Position numbers and translations under genes: made by a program. Shown here in pieces: positions 1-8,884 of a stretch of 55,026 nucleotides of DNA. The notes under the pieces were generated by a model. The model did not search any database. It was not told where the DNA came from and saw only the letters and a program-made list of their open reading frames with translations. Source of the stretch: Firm-04 sp964392175 (GTDB taxonomy: Bacteria; Bacillota; Clostridia; Oscillospirales; Ruminococcaceae); contig CAYMOJ010000010.1 in the NCBI GenBank assembly GCA_964392175.1, positions 1 to 55,026 of the forward strand. The letters are read 5' to 3'. The stretch's first letter is position 1, and every line of letters starts with the position of its first letter.

Positions 1-51
1 CCCGACCTGCTGATTACAAATCAGCTGCTCTACCAACTGAGCTACACCAGC
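1..51 (-). tRNA. tRNA-Thr (UGU), 3' part cut by window edge
   Basis: Read on the minus strand, the sequence starts with acceptor strand GCTGGTG and continues with a D arm (GCTC AGTTGGTA GAGC) and an anticodon stem-loop GCTGA-TTTGTAA-TCAGC. The anticodon is TGT, so this is threonine. The variable region and first TPsiC bases reach position 1; the rest of the T arm and the 3' acceptor lie outside the window. A consensus promoter stands just upstream. Confidence 0.93.
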
Positions 52-93
52 GCATTTGGTACGGTAGCAACGCTCTCCGTAGCCAGCTTCATT

Positions 94-122
94 ATTATAG
101 CACACTCGCGAAGAAATGTCAA
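94..122 (-). promoter_or_regulatory. Sigma-A promoter of tRNA-Thr
   Basis: The minus strand shows TTGACA (117-122), a 17-bp spacer and TATAAT (94-99), a full match to the vegetative consensus. The tRNA 5' end lies about 43 bp downstream. Confidence 0.85.
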
Positions 123-204
123 GCCCTTTTTCAAAAAAATTTCGAGTTTTTTCGTTTTTTTTGAATCTCTCTCCTAAGATCGTACTTTTCGTGCTCGTTA
201 CCGC

Positions 205-243
205 ATAAAATAAGGCAACCGCATGACTTTGCATACGGTTGCC
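205..243 (-). terminator. Intrinsic terminator after the dockerin gene
   Basis: GGCAACCG (214-221) pairs with CGGTTGCC (236-243) around a 14-nt loop. On the minus strand the stem is followed by a T-rich tail (TTATTTTAT). It sits directly behind the stop codon of the dockerin gene and separates it from the tRNA promoter. Confidence 0.75.
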
Positions 244-248
244 AGCAT

Positions 249-1166
249 TCATAATTCACTGCCGACCAATTCATTCCATGTGATATCATCGTTGAGAATA
301 TCATGGTGTGTATAATATTGCAGAATCAGCACAGCATCTGCAGTATCACGGATGCCGTCCCCATTGATATCAGAAACCGAAAATGCTACATCAGGAGCCG
401 TTTCATCAAGCTTCACCTTATAGTCATCTTCCACGCCATTGCCCATGATATGGCAAGCATTATAAAATTGCAACACACAAATGGCATCTGCCGTGTCAAT
501 TTTGCCATCGCTATTGATATCACCAAGGGCAACTTCTGTATTCGAATCGTCTTTCACCGTAATTGTACAACCGATTGCATCAACAGCCGGCAGATCTTTG
601 CCATACTTTCCTGCTTCGGCATATAGATTGAACAACGGAAATAGCTTACCCGACTCCAATGTTAGTGACCGCTGATCCAGATAGATGTCATATGTGCCGG
701 CTGCTGTGCCCTGTGGTACGCGCACATCAAATTCAATAAACGATGCGTTCTCGTCAGAAACGGGTGTATCAGCATAACTAATGCCGTCTGCGGCGGTTGG
801 CCCATACCACGCCACCAGATTGGACACATCCTGCACCTCGGAATAAGAATTGTAGACATTGCGCACCTCGTCACGACCCTCCAGAAAACAAGGATCAGAG
901 AAGCCACCGTTTTCCACCGTGATGCCCTCATCGGAAGAAATCACGATGCGCATAGAACAGATACCACTGTAGTTATCGATATACAACGCACCATGGATCA
1001 CCACATCAGCATCCCGCAGTGACGAGACTGTCACTGCAGTTTGTTCCAATTCCAAACGCAATGCCATATTCTCGCTCTCAGCGACAGATGGCATTATCAG
1101 CGATCGCGCACCCAATATGATTGACACAGCAAAGCTCGCAACGGATCGCAATTTTCGTTTTTTCAT
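249..1166 (-). CDS. Secreted dockerin-domain protein with a possible cohesin-like beta domain
   Basis: The 305-residue product starts with a basic, hydrophobic signal peptide (residues 1-29). Residues 35-205 are beta-rich without a recognised enzymatic motif; their pattern of short strands and a GTAAGTYDIYL-type closing strand resembles cohesin or carbohydrate-binding Ig-like folds, which is inference. Residues 215-292 form a type I dockerin: two calcium-loop repeats, GDINSDGKIDTADAICVLQF and SDINGDGIRDTADAVLILQY, joined by a linker. Dockerins dock enzymes or adaptors into cohesin-bearing scaffoldins of cellulosomes, so the protein probably acts outside the cell in a plant-fibre complex. The ATG follows GGAGG by 7 nt. 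No catalytic module is visible, so it may be an adaptor rather than an enzyme. Confidence 0.8.
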   Translation of the reverse strand: MKKRKLRSVASFAVSIILGARSLIMPSVAESENMALRLELEQTAVTVSSLRDADVVIHGALYIDNYSGICSMRIVISSDEGITVENGGFSDPCFLEGRDEVRNVYNSYSEVQDVSNLVAWYGPTAADGISYADTPVSDENASFIEFDVRVPQGTAAGTYDIYLDQRSLTLESGKLFPLFNLYAEAGKYGKDLPAVDAIGCTITVKDDSNTEVALGDINSDGKIDTADAICVLQFYNACHIMGNGVEDDYKVKLDETAPDVAFSVSDINGDGIRDTADAVLILQYYTHHDILNDDITWNELVGSEL

Positions 1167-1279
1167 ATTGCATCCTCCATCAAAACCAGATCATAAAGGA
1201 GATTCGAATGGCAACCACACTCAAGCGCAGTCTGCGAATGCGATACGGTAGTACCCCGCTTTCCCGCATTTTATCGCAA

Positions 1280-3259
1280 TCAGTGGAGTCTTGCACCGCA
1301 GGGCACACTGTCATCCACGAACATGACTTTACAGCTGCCATCAGGCAGATCTGCTGCACAGATCATACCGCAACTTTCCACACCGCAGAGCTTGACAGGC
1401 TTGAGATTAGCGACCAACATAACCTTCCTGCCGATTAGATCTTCCGGCTGATACCATTTTGCGATACCCGACACCACTTGACGCTGTGCTGCACCATCAT
1501 CCAATTGCAGACACAGCAGCTTAGAAGATTTTTTGACCTTTTCGCAGGTGATGACCTTTGCCACACGCAGATCTGACCGGAAGAAAGTATCAATGCTGAT
1601 TTCCTCCGCAAACGGCTCGATCGCAGGCTGTTCAGCGGCCTTGGCAACGGCAGCCTTTTTTTCTTCCTCGGCTTTCAGTTCAGCAATCAGGGCATCGGCA
1701 TTGACGCGAACAAACAGGGGCTTTGCCTCACCAATTACTGCACCGTGCTGCAATCCGCCAAACACAGAGCAGCGAGCAAACGACTCTTCCTCCGCACAAG
1801 ATACAGCATCAGGGGTATATGCAAGAATTTTTGCAGCGGTATCCGGCATAAATGGCATCAACAGTCCACCAATGCAACGGATTCCCGACAGCAGATGATA
1901 CAGCACTTTTGCAAGGCGTGGCTTTGCATCGGGATTTTTTGCAAGCACCCATGGTGTTGTTTCATCGATATATTTGTTGCAACGACGTGCCAGCTCTATC
2001 ACGGCTTCAATGGCATCGCTGATGCGGAATGCGTCCAACAATGCAGCCACACGAGGCGCAGTGTTCTCCGCTACGGTACGAAGATCATCGTCCACTGCTT
2101 CATCGGGGGCAGATGCGAGCAGCTCGGCAGAGGGAATTTCACCGCCAAAATACTGGTGCAGCATCGCCACAGTACGGTTCACCAAATTGCCCAATGTATT
2201 GGCAAGATCAGAATTGAAGCGGTCGATCATTGTTTCGTAGGTAATGGAACCATCGGCAGCAAAGGGCATCTCACTGAGTAGATAGTACCGAACAGCATCT
2301 ACGCCAAAGCGCGCCACCAGTTCATCGGCATAGATCACATTACCGCGCGATTTGCTCATCTTATCATTGCCGAACAGCATCCACGGATGCCCAAAGATTT
2401 TTTCGGGCAATGGCAACCCTAGTGCGTGCAGCATGATAATCCAATAAATGCTATGGAAACGCACAATATCCTTGCCAATGATATGCACATTGGCAGGCCA
2501 GTATTTCTTGAACAAATCGCCGTGATTGCCATTAATATCATAGCCCAACGCAGTGATATAATTGGAGAGTGCGTCGATCCAGATATAAATCACATGGTTC
2601 GGATCAAACGGCACGGGAATCCCCCATTTTACCGTAGTACGGGATACACAAAGATCCTGCAAGCCGGGCTTGATGAAGTTGTTCAGCATTTCCTTTTTGC
2701 GGCTTTCCGGATAGATGAAATCCGGGTGTGCTTCAATATATGCTTCCAGCCACTGCTGATATTTCGACAGTTTCAGGAAATAGGCTTCCTCCCTCGCATC
2801 ATGCACCGCTCTGCCGCAGTCGGGGCACTTGCCGTCCACCAGCTGCGATTCCGTCCAGAAGCTTTCGCAGGGTGTGCAATATTTGCCCACATACTCGCCC
2901 TTGTAGATATCGCCCTGCTCATACAGCTTGGTAAAGATATCCTGCACGGTTTTTTCATGGTGGGGATCCGTCGTACGGATAAAGCCATTGTAGGTAGTAT
3001 TCAGCAGGTCGCAAATCTCACGGATCTCGCCGGCGATCTGATCCACGTGCTGTTGTGGTGTGATGCCTGTTTCTTTTGCAATTTCCTCTATTTTCTGACC
3101 GTGCTCATCTGTACCGGTCAGAAAATACACATCGTAGCCCTGCATACGGCGGAAGCGTGCCAGTGCATCGGTCATCACAATCTCATAAGTGTTGCCAATA
3201 TGTGGCTTACGCGATGTGTATGCGATCGCGGTTGTCAGATAATAAGGCTGCTTGTTCAT
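1280..3259 (-). CDS. metG: Methionyl-tRNA synthetase
   Basis: This 659-residue class I synthetase charges tRNA-Met with methionine in the cytoplasm. It shows the HIGH-type signature HIGN at residues 20-23, four zinc-ligand cysteines (128, 131, 145, 148) in the connective domain, and KMSKS at 300-304. After the helical anticodon-binding region, residues 555-659 form the C-terminal OB-fold tRNA-binding (EMAP-II/Trbp111-like) domain that dimerises many bacterial MetRS. Length fits the clostridial form. It is monocistronic between its own promoter and the dockerin gene. No T-box or SAM riboswitch fits in the short leader. Confidence 0.97.
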   Translation of the reverse strand: MNKQPYYLTTAIAYTSRKPHIGNTYEIVMTDALARFRRMQGYDVYFLTGTDEHGQKIEEIAKETGITPQQHVDQIAGEIREICDLLNTTYNGFIRTTDPHHEKTVQDIFTKLYEQGDIYKGEYVGKYCTPCESFWTESQLVDGKCPDCGRAVHDAREEAYFLKLSKYQQWLEAYIEAHPDFIYPESRKKEMLNNFIKPGLQDLCVSRTTVKWGIPVPFDPNHVIYIWIDALSNYITALGYDINGNHGDLFKKYWPANVHIIGKDIVRFHSIYWIIMLHALGLPLPEKIFGHPWMLFGNDKMSKSRGNVIYADELVARFGVDAVRYYLLSEMPFAADGSITYETMIDRFNSDLANTLGNLVNRTVAMLHQYFGGEIPSAELLASAPDEAVDDDLRTVAENTAPRVAALLDAFRISDAIEAVIELARRCNKYIDETTPWVLAKNPDAKPRLAKVLYHLLSGIRCIGGLLMPFMPDTAAKILAYTPDAVSCAEEESFARCSVFGGLQHGAVIGEAKPLFVRVNADALIAELKAEEEKKAAVAKAAEQPAIEPFAEEISIDTFFRSDLRVAKVITCEKVKKSSKLLCLQLDDGAAQRQVVSGIAKWYQPEDLIGRKVMLVANLKPVKLCGVESCGMICAADLPDGSCKVMFVDDSVPCGARLH

Positions 3260-3327
3260 AGGTAAAAAAACCTCCTCCTGTATTGCCCATTGCCACGGAT
3301 GCAGTGCGGCAATTTTCGTCTTTTATC

Positions 3328-3356
3328 ATTATAGCATATTTTTCGGCGTTTGTCAT
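3328..3356 (-). promoter_or_regulatory. Promoter of metG
   Basis: The minus strand shows ATGACA (3351-3356), a 17-bp spacer and TATAAT (3328-3333). The leader to the metG ATG is only about 60 nt. Confidence 0.75.
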
Positions 3357-3383
3357 GTATTTTTTGAAATTTCATGAAAAGCA

Positions 3384-3421
3384 GTAAAAACCCATACCCC
3401 CTACACAGGGGATATGGGTTT
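3384..3421 (-). terminator. Intrinsic terminator after mscL
   Basis: AAACCCATA(T)CCCC and GGGG(T)ATGGGTTT pair across an 8-nt loop (3388-3421). The minus-strand transcript continues into a run of Ts. It insulates mscL from the metG promoter. Confidence 0.85.
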
Positions 3422-3452
3422 CGTCTACAACAAAACAGTGCACAGTACAAGA

Positions 3453-3866
3453 TCACTTGCCTGCCTGCTCCTTCAACAAATCGCGGATCTCAGTCAGTAG
3501 CACTTCCTCCTTAGAAGGGGCAGGCGGTGCAGCGGGTGCAGCTTCCTTCTTACGCTTGAGCACATTCATAGCCTTGACAATCACAAACAAGCAAAGTGCA
3601 GTCAGCAGGAAGGTAATGATATTCTGGATAAAATTACCCAGGTTGATAAAGGGATGATTGCCCCACGGAATCGTGATGCCAAAATTGTCAAAGTTCAGAC
3701 CAAACAGCACAGTACCGATCAGAGGGGTGAAAATATCATTGACCAGAGAGTTCACGATCGCAGTGAACGCACCACCAATGATCACACCAACTGCCATGTC
3801 AACAACATTGCCCTTGGAGATAAACTCTTTAAATTCCTGGAAAATGTTCTTCTTCTCGTCTGCCAT
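3453..3866 (-). CDS. mscL: Large-conductance mechanosensitive channel MscL
   Basis: MscL forms a homopentameric membrane pore that opens under high turgor and releases solutes on osmotic downshock. The 137-residue product has the conserved amphipathic N-terminus followed by the TM1 signature (GNVVDMAVGVIIGGAFTAIV, residues 19-38), a short periplasm-side loop with an FGLNFDNFGI stretch, TM2 at about residues 80-103, and a charged, Ala/Pro-rich cytoplasmic helix at the end. Length is typical. It is a single-gene unit with its own promoter and terminator. Confidence 0.97.
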   Translation of the reverse strand: MADEKKNIFQEFKEFISKGNVVDMAVGVIIGGAFTAIVNSLVNDIFTPLIGTVLFGLNFDNFGITIPWGNHPFINLGNFIQNIITFLLTALCLFVIVKAMNVLKRKKEAAPAAPPAPSKEEVLLTEIRDLLKEQAGK

Positions 3867-3919
3867 ATGTAAAACATCCTTTCTGTGGCTGCGTTTACCG
3901 CAGCATTCTTACGGTTCTT

Positions 3920-3948
3920 ATTATATCACATTTTGTCGAGAATTGCAC
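3920..3948 (-). promoter_or_regulatory. Probable promoter of mscL
   Basis: The minus strand shows TATAAT (3920-3925) preceded by TGA, an extended -10 element. The -35 at 17 bp is a weak GTGCAA (3943-3948). Confidence 0.55.
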
Positions 3949-4074
3949 TATTCGATGTGCCGAATTATCATGCGTTTTTCAGAAAAAATTGTGCATTTTG
4001 CAGAATTGCACCGCGCGTATTGCACAAAATTCTCTTTCAATTTTATGCAGCTTTCACAAAGATTTTGAAAATCA

Positions 4075-4104
4075 TTTCCATTTTCGCAAAACCTATGGTA
4101 TAAT
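4075..4104 (+). promoter_or_regulatory. Probable promoter of the VanY-like gene
   Basis: TTTCCA (4075-4080), 18-bp spacer, TATAAT (4099-4104). Confidence 0.55.
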
Positions 4105-4180
4105 GGTTATCATAGCTTGGACGAGGCACAGCAGCATCGGATGCGCTGTACGAAAGAAACCAATGTTGTGAAAGGAGAAT

Positions 4181-5284
4181 GTGCGGCAAGGCATAACGCC
4201 GTACATGATGTATTTTATGGCTGTATACCATACCACAGGCAAAGAACTGCGAAAATCCCCGAAAAAGCTGATTGCCGTTTTGGTCGCATTGCTTGCCGTT
4301 GGAAGTACGGCATTTGGCGTAATATCCATTGCAGACAATTTACAGGATATCACGACGAATCCACCGGAAGAAAGTCATATTGATGTCAGCTCACCTCCCT
4401 CCCCTGACAGTTCCAGCCTGCCGGAAGATCAAGTAATCTATGCCTATGATGTGCGTTTCCATGATGAAATTGCAAGTGGCTCGCTGGTGCTTGTGAATCG
4501 CACCTATGGCATTGAGGATACCGAAAAGGGTCTGGTGCCGGTATATGAATACAAAAACGAACACTACAAGGTGCGCGACCACGAAGTGCTTTTACAGGAA
4601 GAAGCCATTTTAGCACTCAATGAGATGACTGCTGCATTTTATCTGGCAACGAAGATTGATGACCTGCAAGTAACAACAGGCTATCGCACCAAGGCATATC
4701 AGCAGGAATTGTATGACAACTACAAGCCTGATCCCGACGAAGATTCCTCAGAGATGGCAGCAGAAGGCGGTCACAGCGATCACGAGAGTGGCTATTCTGT
4801 CGATTTCAATATCTACCGTAACGGCAAAAGCTTTACCATGGATGGCACTGAAGATTATGCCTGGCTTGCAGAGCATTGCGCGGAATACGGTTTTATACTG
4901 CGCTACCCCGAAAATAAGGTATCCGAAACCGAATTTGCATACGAGCCATGGCACTTCCGCTTTGTAGGCAAGGCACATGCAATGTATATGCAGCAAAACG
5001 ATTTGTCACTGGAAGCGTATCTCAATCTGCTGAAGAATTACACCTACAGTGGCACCCATTTGCAGATCACCGATGCACAAAATAACCTGTGTGAGATTTT
5101 CTATGTTCCCGCAAACATGGATTCGGAAACGACAGAGATTCCCGTACCTGCTACCTGTGAGCACAGTGTATCGGGCAACAATACCGATGGATATATCGTC
5201 ACGGTGTACCCCGATCGTCCCTTGCAGTCTGATGACACATCTACCGCTGACACAGACGAATCCATGGATGCAGCAACAGAATAG
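4181..5284 (+). CDS. Membrane-anchored D,D- or L,D-carboxypeptidase, peptidase M15B (VanY/LdcB-like)
   Basis: The 367-residue protein has one N-terminal membrane anchor (about residues 29-50), a Pro/Ser-rich linker, and an M15B zinc-peptidase domain from about residue 130 to 275. Zinc ligands are visible as H201 and D208 in SDHESGYSVD and H258 in EPWH, with E255 as the catalytic acid/base. The family removes terminal D-alanine (or D-Ala from tetrapeptides) from peptidoglycan stems at the outer membrane face. The last 100 residues are an extra low-complexity extension. The start is uncertain: GTG at 4181 lies only 3 nt after AGGAG, and ATG codons at 4205 and 4208 are alternatives. The anchor is intact with either choice. 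A terminator follows at once. Confidence 0.88.
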   Translation: MRQGITPYMMYFMAVYHTTGKELRKSPKKLIAVLVALLAVGSTAFGVISIADNLQDITTNPPEESHIDVSSPPSPDSSSLPEDQVIYAYDVRFHDEIASGSLVLVNRTYGIEDTEKGLVPVYEYKNEHYKVRDHEVLLQEEAILALNEMTAAFYLATKIDDLQVTTGYRTKAYQQELYDNYKPDPDEDSSEMAAEGGHSDHESGYSVDFNIYRNGKSFTMDGTEDYAWLAEHCAEYGFILRYPENKVSETEFAYEPWHFRFVGKAHAMYMQQNDLSLEAYLNLLKNYTYSGTHLQITDAQNNLCEIFYVPANMDSETTEIPVPATCEHSVSGNNTDGYIVTVYPDRPLQSDDTSTADTDESMDAATE

Positions 5285-5293
5285 AATCATACA

Positions 5294-5328
5294 AAAATGC
5301 AGTCTTTTCCCAAGGCTGCATTTTTTTC
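5294..5328 (+). terminator. Intrinsic terminator after the VanY-like gene
   Basis: AAAATGCAG and CTGCATTTT pair around a 13-nt loop and run into seven Ts. It may also serve the convergent TIR-LRR gene, because the opposite strand also has a T run. Confidence 0.85.
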
Positions 5329-5353
5329 GCTCAATCTATCATCTCGCGCCATA

Positions 5354-6364
5354 TTATCCTATCCGCTCTACACCAGATACACAGCCACGGAAGGCAGTTT
5401 CGGCAATTTCTATGTGGGCAGGGAGTGTGACGCATTCTGGTTTCAACGCCTTGCAATTGGCAAATGTCCAGGGAAGAATTCTTGTAACAGACGATGGTAT
5501 GTTAATCTGTTGCAACGCAGCGCAGCCGTAAAATGCCCCTTTGCACAGTGTTTTCAAGGAAGCCGGAAAACGGATCTCCTGCAAAGTCTTGCAACCGTTG
5601 AATGCATCTTGCCCGATACGCACTAACAAATCATTGGTATACACCTTTTGCAAATGCGTACAGTCACGAAAACTTTCAAATCCGACAGTGACCAGCGATT
5701 CAGGAAATACCACACTCTCAATCTGTTTGTTTCCCTTGAAAGCACCCTGTCCGATTTTGGTAACACCATTCGGAATCACAACATCAGTAACTGTGCCATG
5801 GTATGCGATCAGTACTCCATCAACCACTTCAAAAGTTGTAATCGATTCTTGCTCTTCTGCCTGCAAAGGAATCTGCGCAGTTTTGTTCTGTTGTATTCGG
5901 CATTCGTCAATACCATGTACGCGATACAGGGCATTGTAGAATTCTTCCTCAGTCTTGCAACGACTATTGGTACACTGCCAATGATACAATGCCTGTCTAC
6001 GGCAATAACGCATTCGAATGCCTTTCGAAACCTCGGTATCATCCAGATATACCAGCAGACGATTTCGGCACTGCTCACGGGCAAAGAACAGCTCATCTAA
6101 ACAATTTTCGGAAATCGAATAGCTTTTGGTCATAAACGCGATGAACAAATGGCACCTCGACAAATGCTCTGCAATCACATCTACCCAATCCACATTGCCA
6201 ACAATTCCCTCATCGTACCACAAACGAAAGCCATCCTGTTGCAATTGCTGCATCATCGGCATGACTGTAGCGACATCAGCATGGGCATAACTGATGAAAA
6301 TATATGGATCATCGCCCTCATAGGATTTCAACATTTTGCGTGCCTGCATTACAAACTGCGACAT
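5354..6364 (-). CDS. TIR-domain protein with BspA-type leucine-rich repeats
   Basis: Residues 18-155 of this 336-residue protein form a TIR domain: box 1 is YIFISYAHAD (21-30), a RLWYDEG segment follows at 47-53, and SENCLDEL (85-92) carries Glu91 at the place of the NAD-hydrolysing glutamate of SARM1 and plant TIRs. Residues 185-335 are about six LRR_5 (BspA-like) repeats of about 23 residues with the pattern IP..V..IG..AF.GC..L. No signal peptide or membrane segment is seen, so it should be cytoplasmic. TIR proteins make NAD-derived signals or deplete NAD, often in phage defence; LRR_5 repeats bind proteins or ligands. Sensing by LRR with TIR output is inference. It stands alone under a consensus promoter; GGAGG lies 10 nt before the ATG. 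Confidence 0.85.
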   Translation of the reverse strand: MSQFVMQARKMLKSYEGDDPYIFISYAHADVATVMPMMQQLQQDGFRLWYDEGIVGNVDWVDVIAEHLSRCHLFIAFMTKSYSISENCLDELFFAREQCRNRLLVYLDDTEVSKGIRMRYCRRQALYHWQCTNSRCKTEEEFYNALYRVHGIDECRIQQNKTAQIPLQAEEQESITTFEVVDGVLIAYHGTVTDVVIPNGVTKIGQGAFKGNKQIESVVFPESLVTVGFESFRDCTHLQKVYTNDLLVRIGQDAFNGCKTLQEIRFPASLKTLCKGAFYGCAALQQINIPSSVTRILPWTFANCKALKPECVTLPAHIEIAETAFRGCVSGVERIG

Positions 6365-6393
6365 TTCTGACCATCCTCCGAGTCTTTTTGGTC

Positions 6394-6422
6394 ATTATAA
6401 CATATATAGAAATGGTTGTCAA
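6394..6422 (-). promoter_or_regulatory. Consensus promoter of the TIR-LRR gene
   Basis: The minus strand shows TTGACA (6417-6422), 17 bp, TATAAT (6394-6399), a perfect match. No operator is obvious, suggesting constitutive expression. Confidence 0.85.
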
Positions 6423-6524
6423 GCATTCATTTTATTGTTGGTGTCTTGTCAAGACGTTTAAAACTGTATGTCAAATAGAGTTGCATCCTCCCCTTTTCTG
6501 TAACCAACTCGCAACACCATTACC

Positions 6525-6557
6525 ACAATAAAAGCCTGAGAATTTCTTCCCAGGCTT
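6525..6557 (-). terminator. Probable terminator after clpE
   Basis: AAGCCTG (6532-6538) pairs with CAGGCTT (6551-6557). The minus-strand tail TTATTGTGG is only moderately T-rich. Confidence 0.6.
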
Positions 6558-6565
6558 CATTTGCT

Positions 6566-8842
6566 TTATGGAACAGTAACACGAATAACATCATCCACAA
6601 CGGCAATGTGTATTGCAGTAACCATACGGTCAGCTTCCAGCAACACCGCCGCAATACGATCATCGACTTCATCACGCAGCACACGGCGGATATCTCTTGC
6701 ACCGTATGTGTGTCCGTGCGCGTTTTTCGCCACCCAAGTCAGCACTTCGGCATCCCATGAAAGAAGCGTATTGCGTTCGGCGAGTGCCTCGGCGGTCTCT
6801 TTCAGCATCAGCTCGGTGATCTTGGCAAAATCCTCCACCGAAAGCGGACGGAACACAATGATCTCATCAATTCTGCCAACGAACTCAGGGCGCAAAAATT
6901 CCTTGAGTGCCTTCATCGCTTTTTCCTTAGAGATATCCTCCTCGGTGCGATGGAATCCCATACCTGTAGTGCGATCCGTACTGCCGGCATTCGAGGTCAT
7001 CACAATGATCGTATTTTCAAAGCTGACAGATCTGCCCTGCGCATCATTGATTTTGCCCTCATCCAGAATTTGCAGCAAAATATTCATGATGTCGGGATGC
7101 GCTTTTTCGATTTCGTCAAACAGAATCACGGAATACGGCTTACGGCGTACCTTTTCGGTCAACTGACCTGCCTCATCATATCCGACATATCCGGGAGGGG
7201 AACCGATCATACGGGAAACAGAATGCTTCTCCATAAACTCGGTCATATCCAAACGGATCAACGGATCAGCGGAATCAAACATTTCTTCGGCTAGCACTTT
7301 GACCAGTTCCGTTTTTCCAACGCCCGTAGGCCCTACAAAAATGAACGATGCAGGTCTACGGCGTTTGGTCAGCTGCACGCGGGTACGCTTGATGGCTCTT
7401 GCCAATGCGGATATTGCCTGCTCCTGCCCAATCACCCTTGCCGTGAGGCGATCTTCTAATCTGCCAAGCTTTGCAAACTCAGTTTCCTCGATCTTATCAG
7501 CCGGCACACCTGTCCACAGCTCCACAACCTTTGCCAGATCGGAAGGCTCAACAGCAACCTCTGCAGCAACAGCTTCCAATCTCTCCAGCTCTGCCTTCTG
7601 ATGGATCAGTATGCCTTTTTTCTCCGCCAGCAGCTGATAATCGGGGTTCACATCGGTTTCCATTTCTTCAATTTCCGCTTCCAGCTTTTGTACATCTGCC
7701 TTAGCGGCATCCAATTGCGACAGCTCCGGATGACGGATACTTGCATGTGCGCAGCCTTCATCCAACAGATCGATCGCCTTATCGGGGAGAAAACGATCAT
7801 TAATATATCGTTCGGATAGCACTGCACAAAGCCGCAGCAGCGAGGGCGCGATCTTCACGCGATGATACTGCTCATAGTAGGTTGCAATACCACTGAGAAT
7901 GCTGATCGTATCCTCCAGATTCGGCTCCTCAACCTTGACAGGCTGAAAGCGTCGCTCCAGTGCGCCATCTTTTTCAATATACTTACGATATTCGCTAAAT
8001 GTCGTCGCACCGATAACCTGCACCTCGCCACGGGAAAGTGCCGGTTTTAAGATATTGGCAGCATTCATGGAGCCTTCCGCATCACCGGTGCCCACCAGAT
8101 TATGCACTTCGTCAATAAACAGAATCACATTGCCCTGCTCCTTGACCTCCTCCACCAGACCCTTCACACGGCTTTCGAACTGCCCACGAAACTGCGTACC
8201 GGCAACCAGTGCTGTCAGATCCAGCAGATAGACTTTTTTGTTTTTGAGATGAAACGGGACATCGCCACTGGCGATGCGCTGCGCGATGCCCTCGGCGATG
8301 GCAGTTTTACCGACGCCGGGTTCACCAATTAGGCAGGGGTTGTTCTTTTGGCGGCGCGAGAGAATCTGTACCACTCTGGCGATCTCACGGTCTCTGCCAA
8401 TGATACGGTCAAGTGCGCCCTCCTCGGCACGCTGACTGAGATTTGTGCAGTAGTTATTCAGAAACTTGAGTTCCCTCTGCTGTTTTTTTTCTTCCTTCCG
8501 CTTCTTACGTTCTTCCTTACGGCTTTGCTTATCTGTAGGTGCATCATCCTGCTCTGCTTTTTTCTCACCGGATGGCGAGAAAAGCTTCTGCAAGAACGGC
8601 GGCATCATCTCTGCGCCACCCATTTCAAAGGACTCCCCGTCCATGATCTCCATCATCTGCTCACTCATTTTGTCCAGTTCATCAGCAGAAATGCCCATCT
8701 GCTCCATATACTCATTTACCTGCGGAATGTTCATTTCTTTCGCACAGGTCAAGCAAAGGCCCTCATTTTTGCGCTCCTGCCCCTGCATGGTGGTGATGAA
8801 TACCACTGCCGGACGTTTCTTACATTTGCTGCATAAAATCAT
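6566..8842 (-). CDS. clpE: ClpE-type AAA+ unfoldase (Clp protease ATP-binding subunit)
   Basis: The 758-residue protein has a short C4 zinc finger at the N-terminus (Cys4, Cys7, Cys30, Cys33) in place of the usual Clp N-domain, which is the hallmark of ClpE. A charged linker leads into AAA-1 (Walker A GEPGVGKT at 173-180; Walker B IDEVH), a coiled-coil middle region around 375-430, and AAA-2 (Walker A GPTGVGKT at 504-511). A GMGF tripeptide-type loop in AAA-2 fits the ClpP-binding loop. The enzyme unfolds damaged proteins and threads them into ClpP, which is not in this window. It is last in the leftward run. I found no CtsR-like heptad repeats upstream; the gene follows the CvpA-like gene by 42 bp and is probably co-transcribed. 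Confidence 0.88.
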   Translation of the reverse strand: MILCSKCKKRPAVVFITTMQGQERKNEGLCLTCAKEMNIPQVNEYMEQMGISADELDKMSEQMMEIMDGESFEMGGAEMMPPFLQKLFSPSGEKKAEQDDAPTDKQSRKEERKKRKEEKKQQRELKFLNNYCTNLSQRAEEGALDRIIGRDREIARVVQILSRRQKNNPCLIGEPGVGKTAIAEGIAQRIASGDVPFHLKNKKVYLLDLTALVAGTQFRGQFESRVKGLVEEVKEQGNVILFIDEVHNLVGTGDAEGSMNAANILKPALSRGEVQVIGATTFSEYRKYIEKDGALERRFQPVKVEEPNLEDTISILSGIATYYEQYHRVKIAPSLLRLCAVLSERYINDRFLPDKAIDLLDEGCAHASIRHPELSQLDAAKADVQKLEAEIEEMETDVNPDYQLLAEKKGILIHQKAELERLEAVAAEVAVEPSDLAKVVELWTGVPADKIEETEFAKLGRLEDRLTARVIGQEQAISALARAIKRTRVQLTKRRRPASFIFVGPTGVGKTELVKVLAEEMFDSADPLIRLDMTEFMEKHSVSRMIGSPPGYVGYDEAGQLTEKVRRKPYSVILFDEIEKAHPDIMNILLQILDEGKINDAQGRSVSFENTIIVMTSNAGSTDRTTGMGFHRTEEDISKEKAMKALKEFLRPEFVGRIDEIIVFRPLSVEDFAKITELMLKETAEALAERNTLLSWDAEVLTWVAKNAHGHTYGARDIRRVLRDEVDDRIAAVLLEADRMVTAIHIAVVDDVIRVTVP

Positions 8843-8884
8843 AGTTTCTCTCCAATTCTTAGTGCCGGATAGATGGAATGCTGC

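Larger units (their letters stand above)
3867..4180. other. Divergent intergenic region, mscL / vanY-like
   Basis: This AT-rich gap of 314 bp holds no convincing gene. It contains the leftward promoter of mscL and the rightward promoter of the VanY-like gene, listed separately. Confidence 0.6.

Noticed and set aside
2426..3265. Long plus-strand open frame across metG
   Set aside because: It is antisense to a certain gene, has no ribosome-binding site and no family likeness; it is a shadow of the opposite strand.
3260..3327. T-box or SAM riboswitch before metG
   Set aside because: The leader from the promoter to the ATG is only about 60 nt and lacks the T-box bulge sequence; there is no room for either element.
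4205..4219. ATG at 4205, 4208 or 4217 as the definite start of the VanY-like gene
   Set aside because: The only good ribosome-binding site is next to the GTG at 4181, although the spacing is short; the matter stays open.
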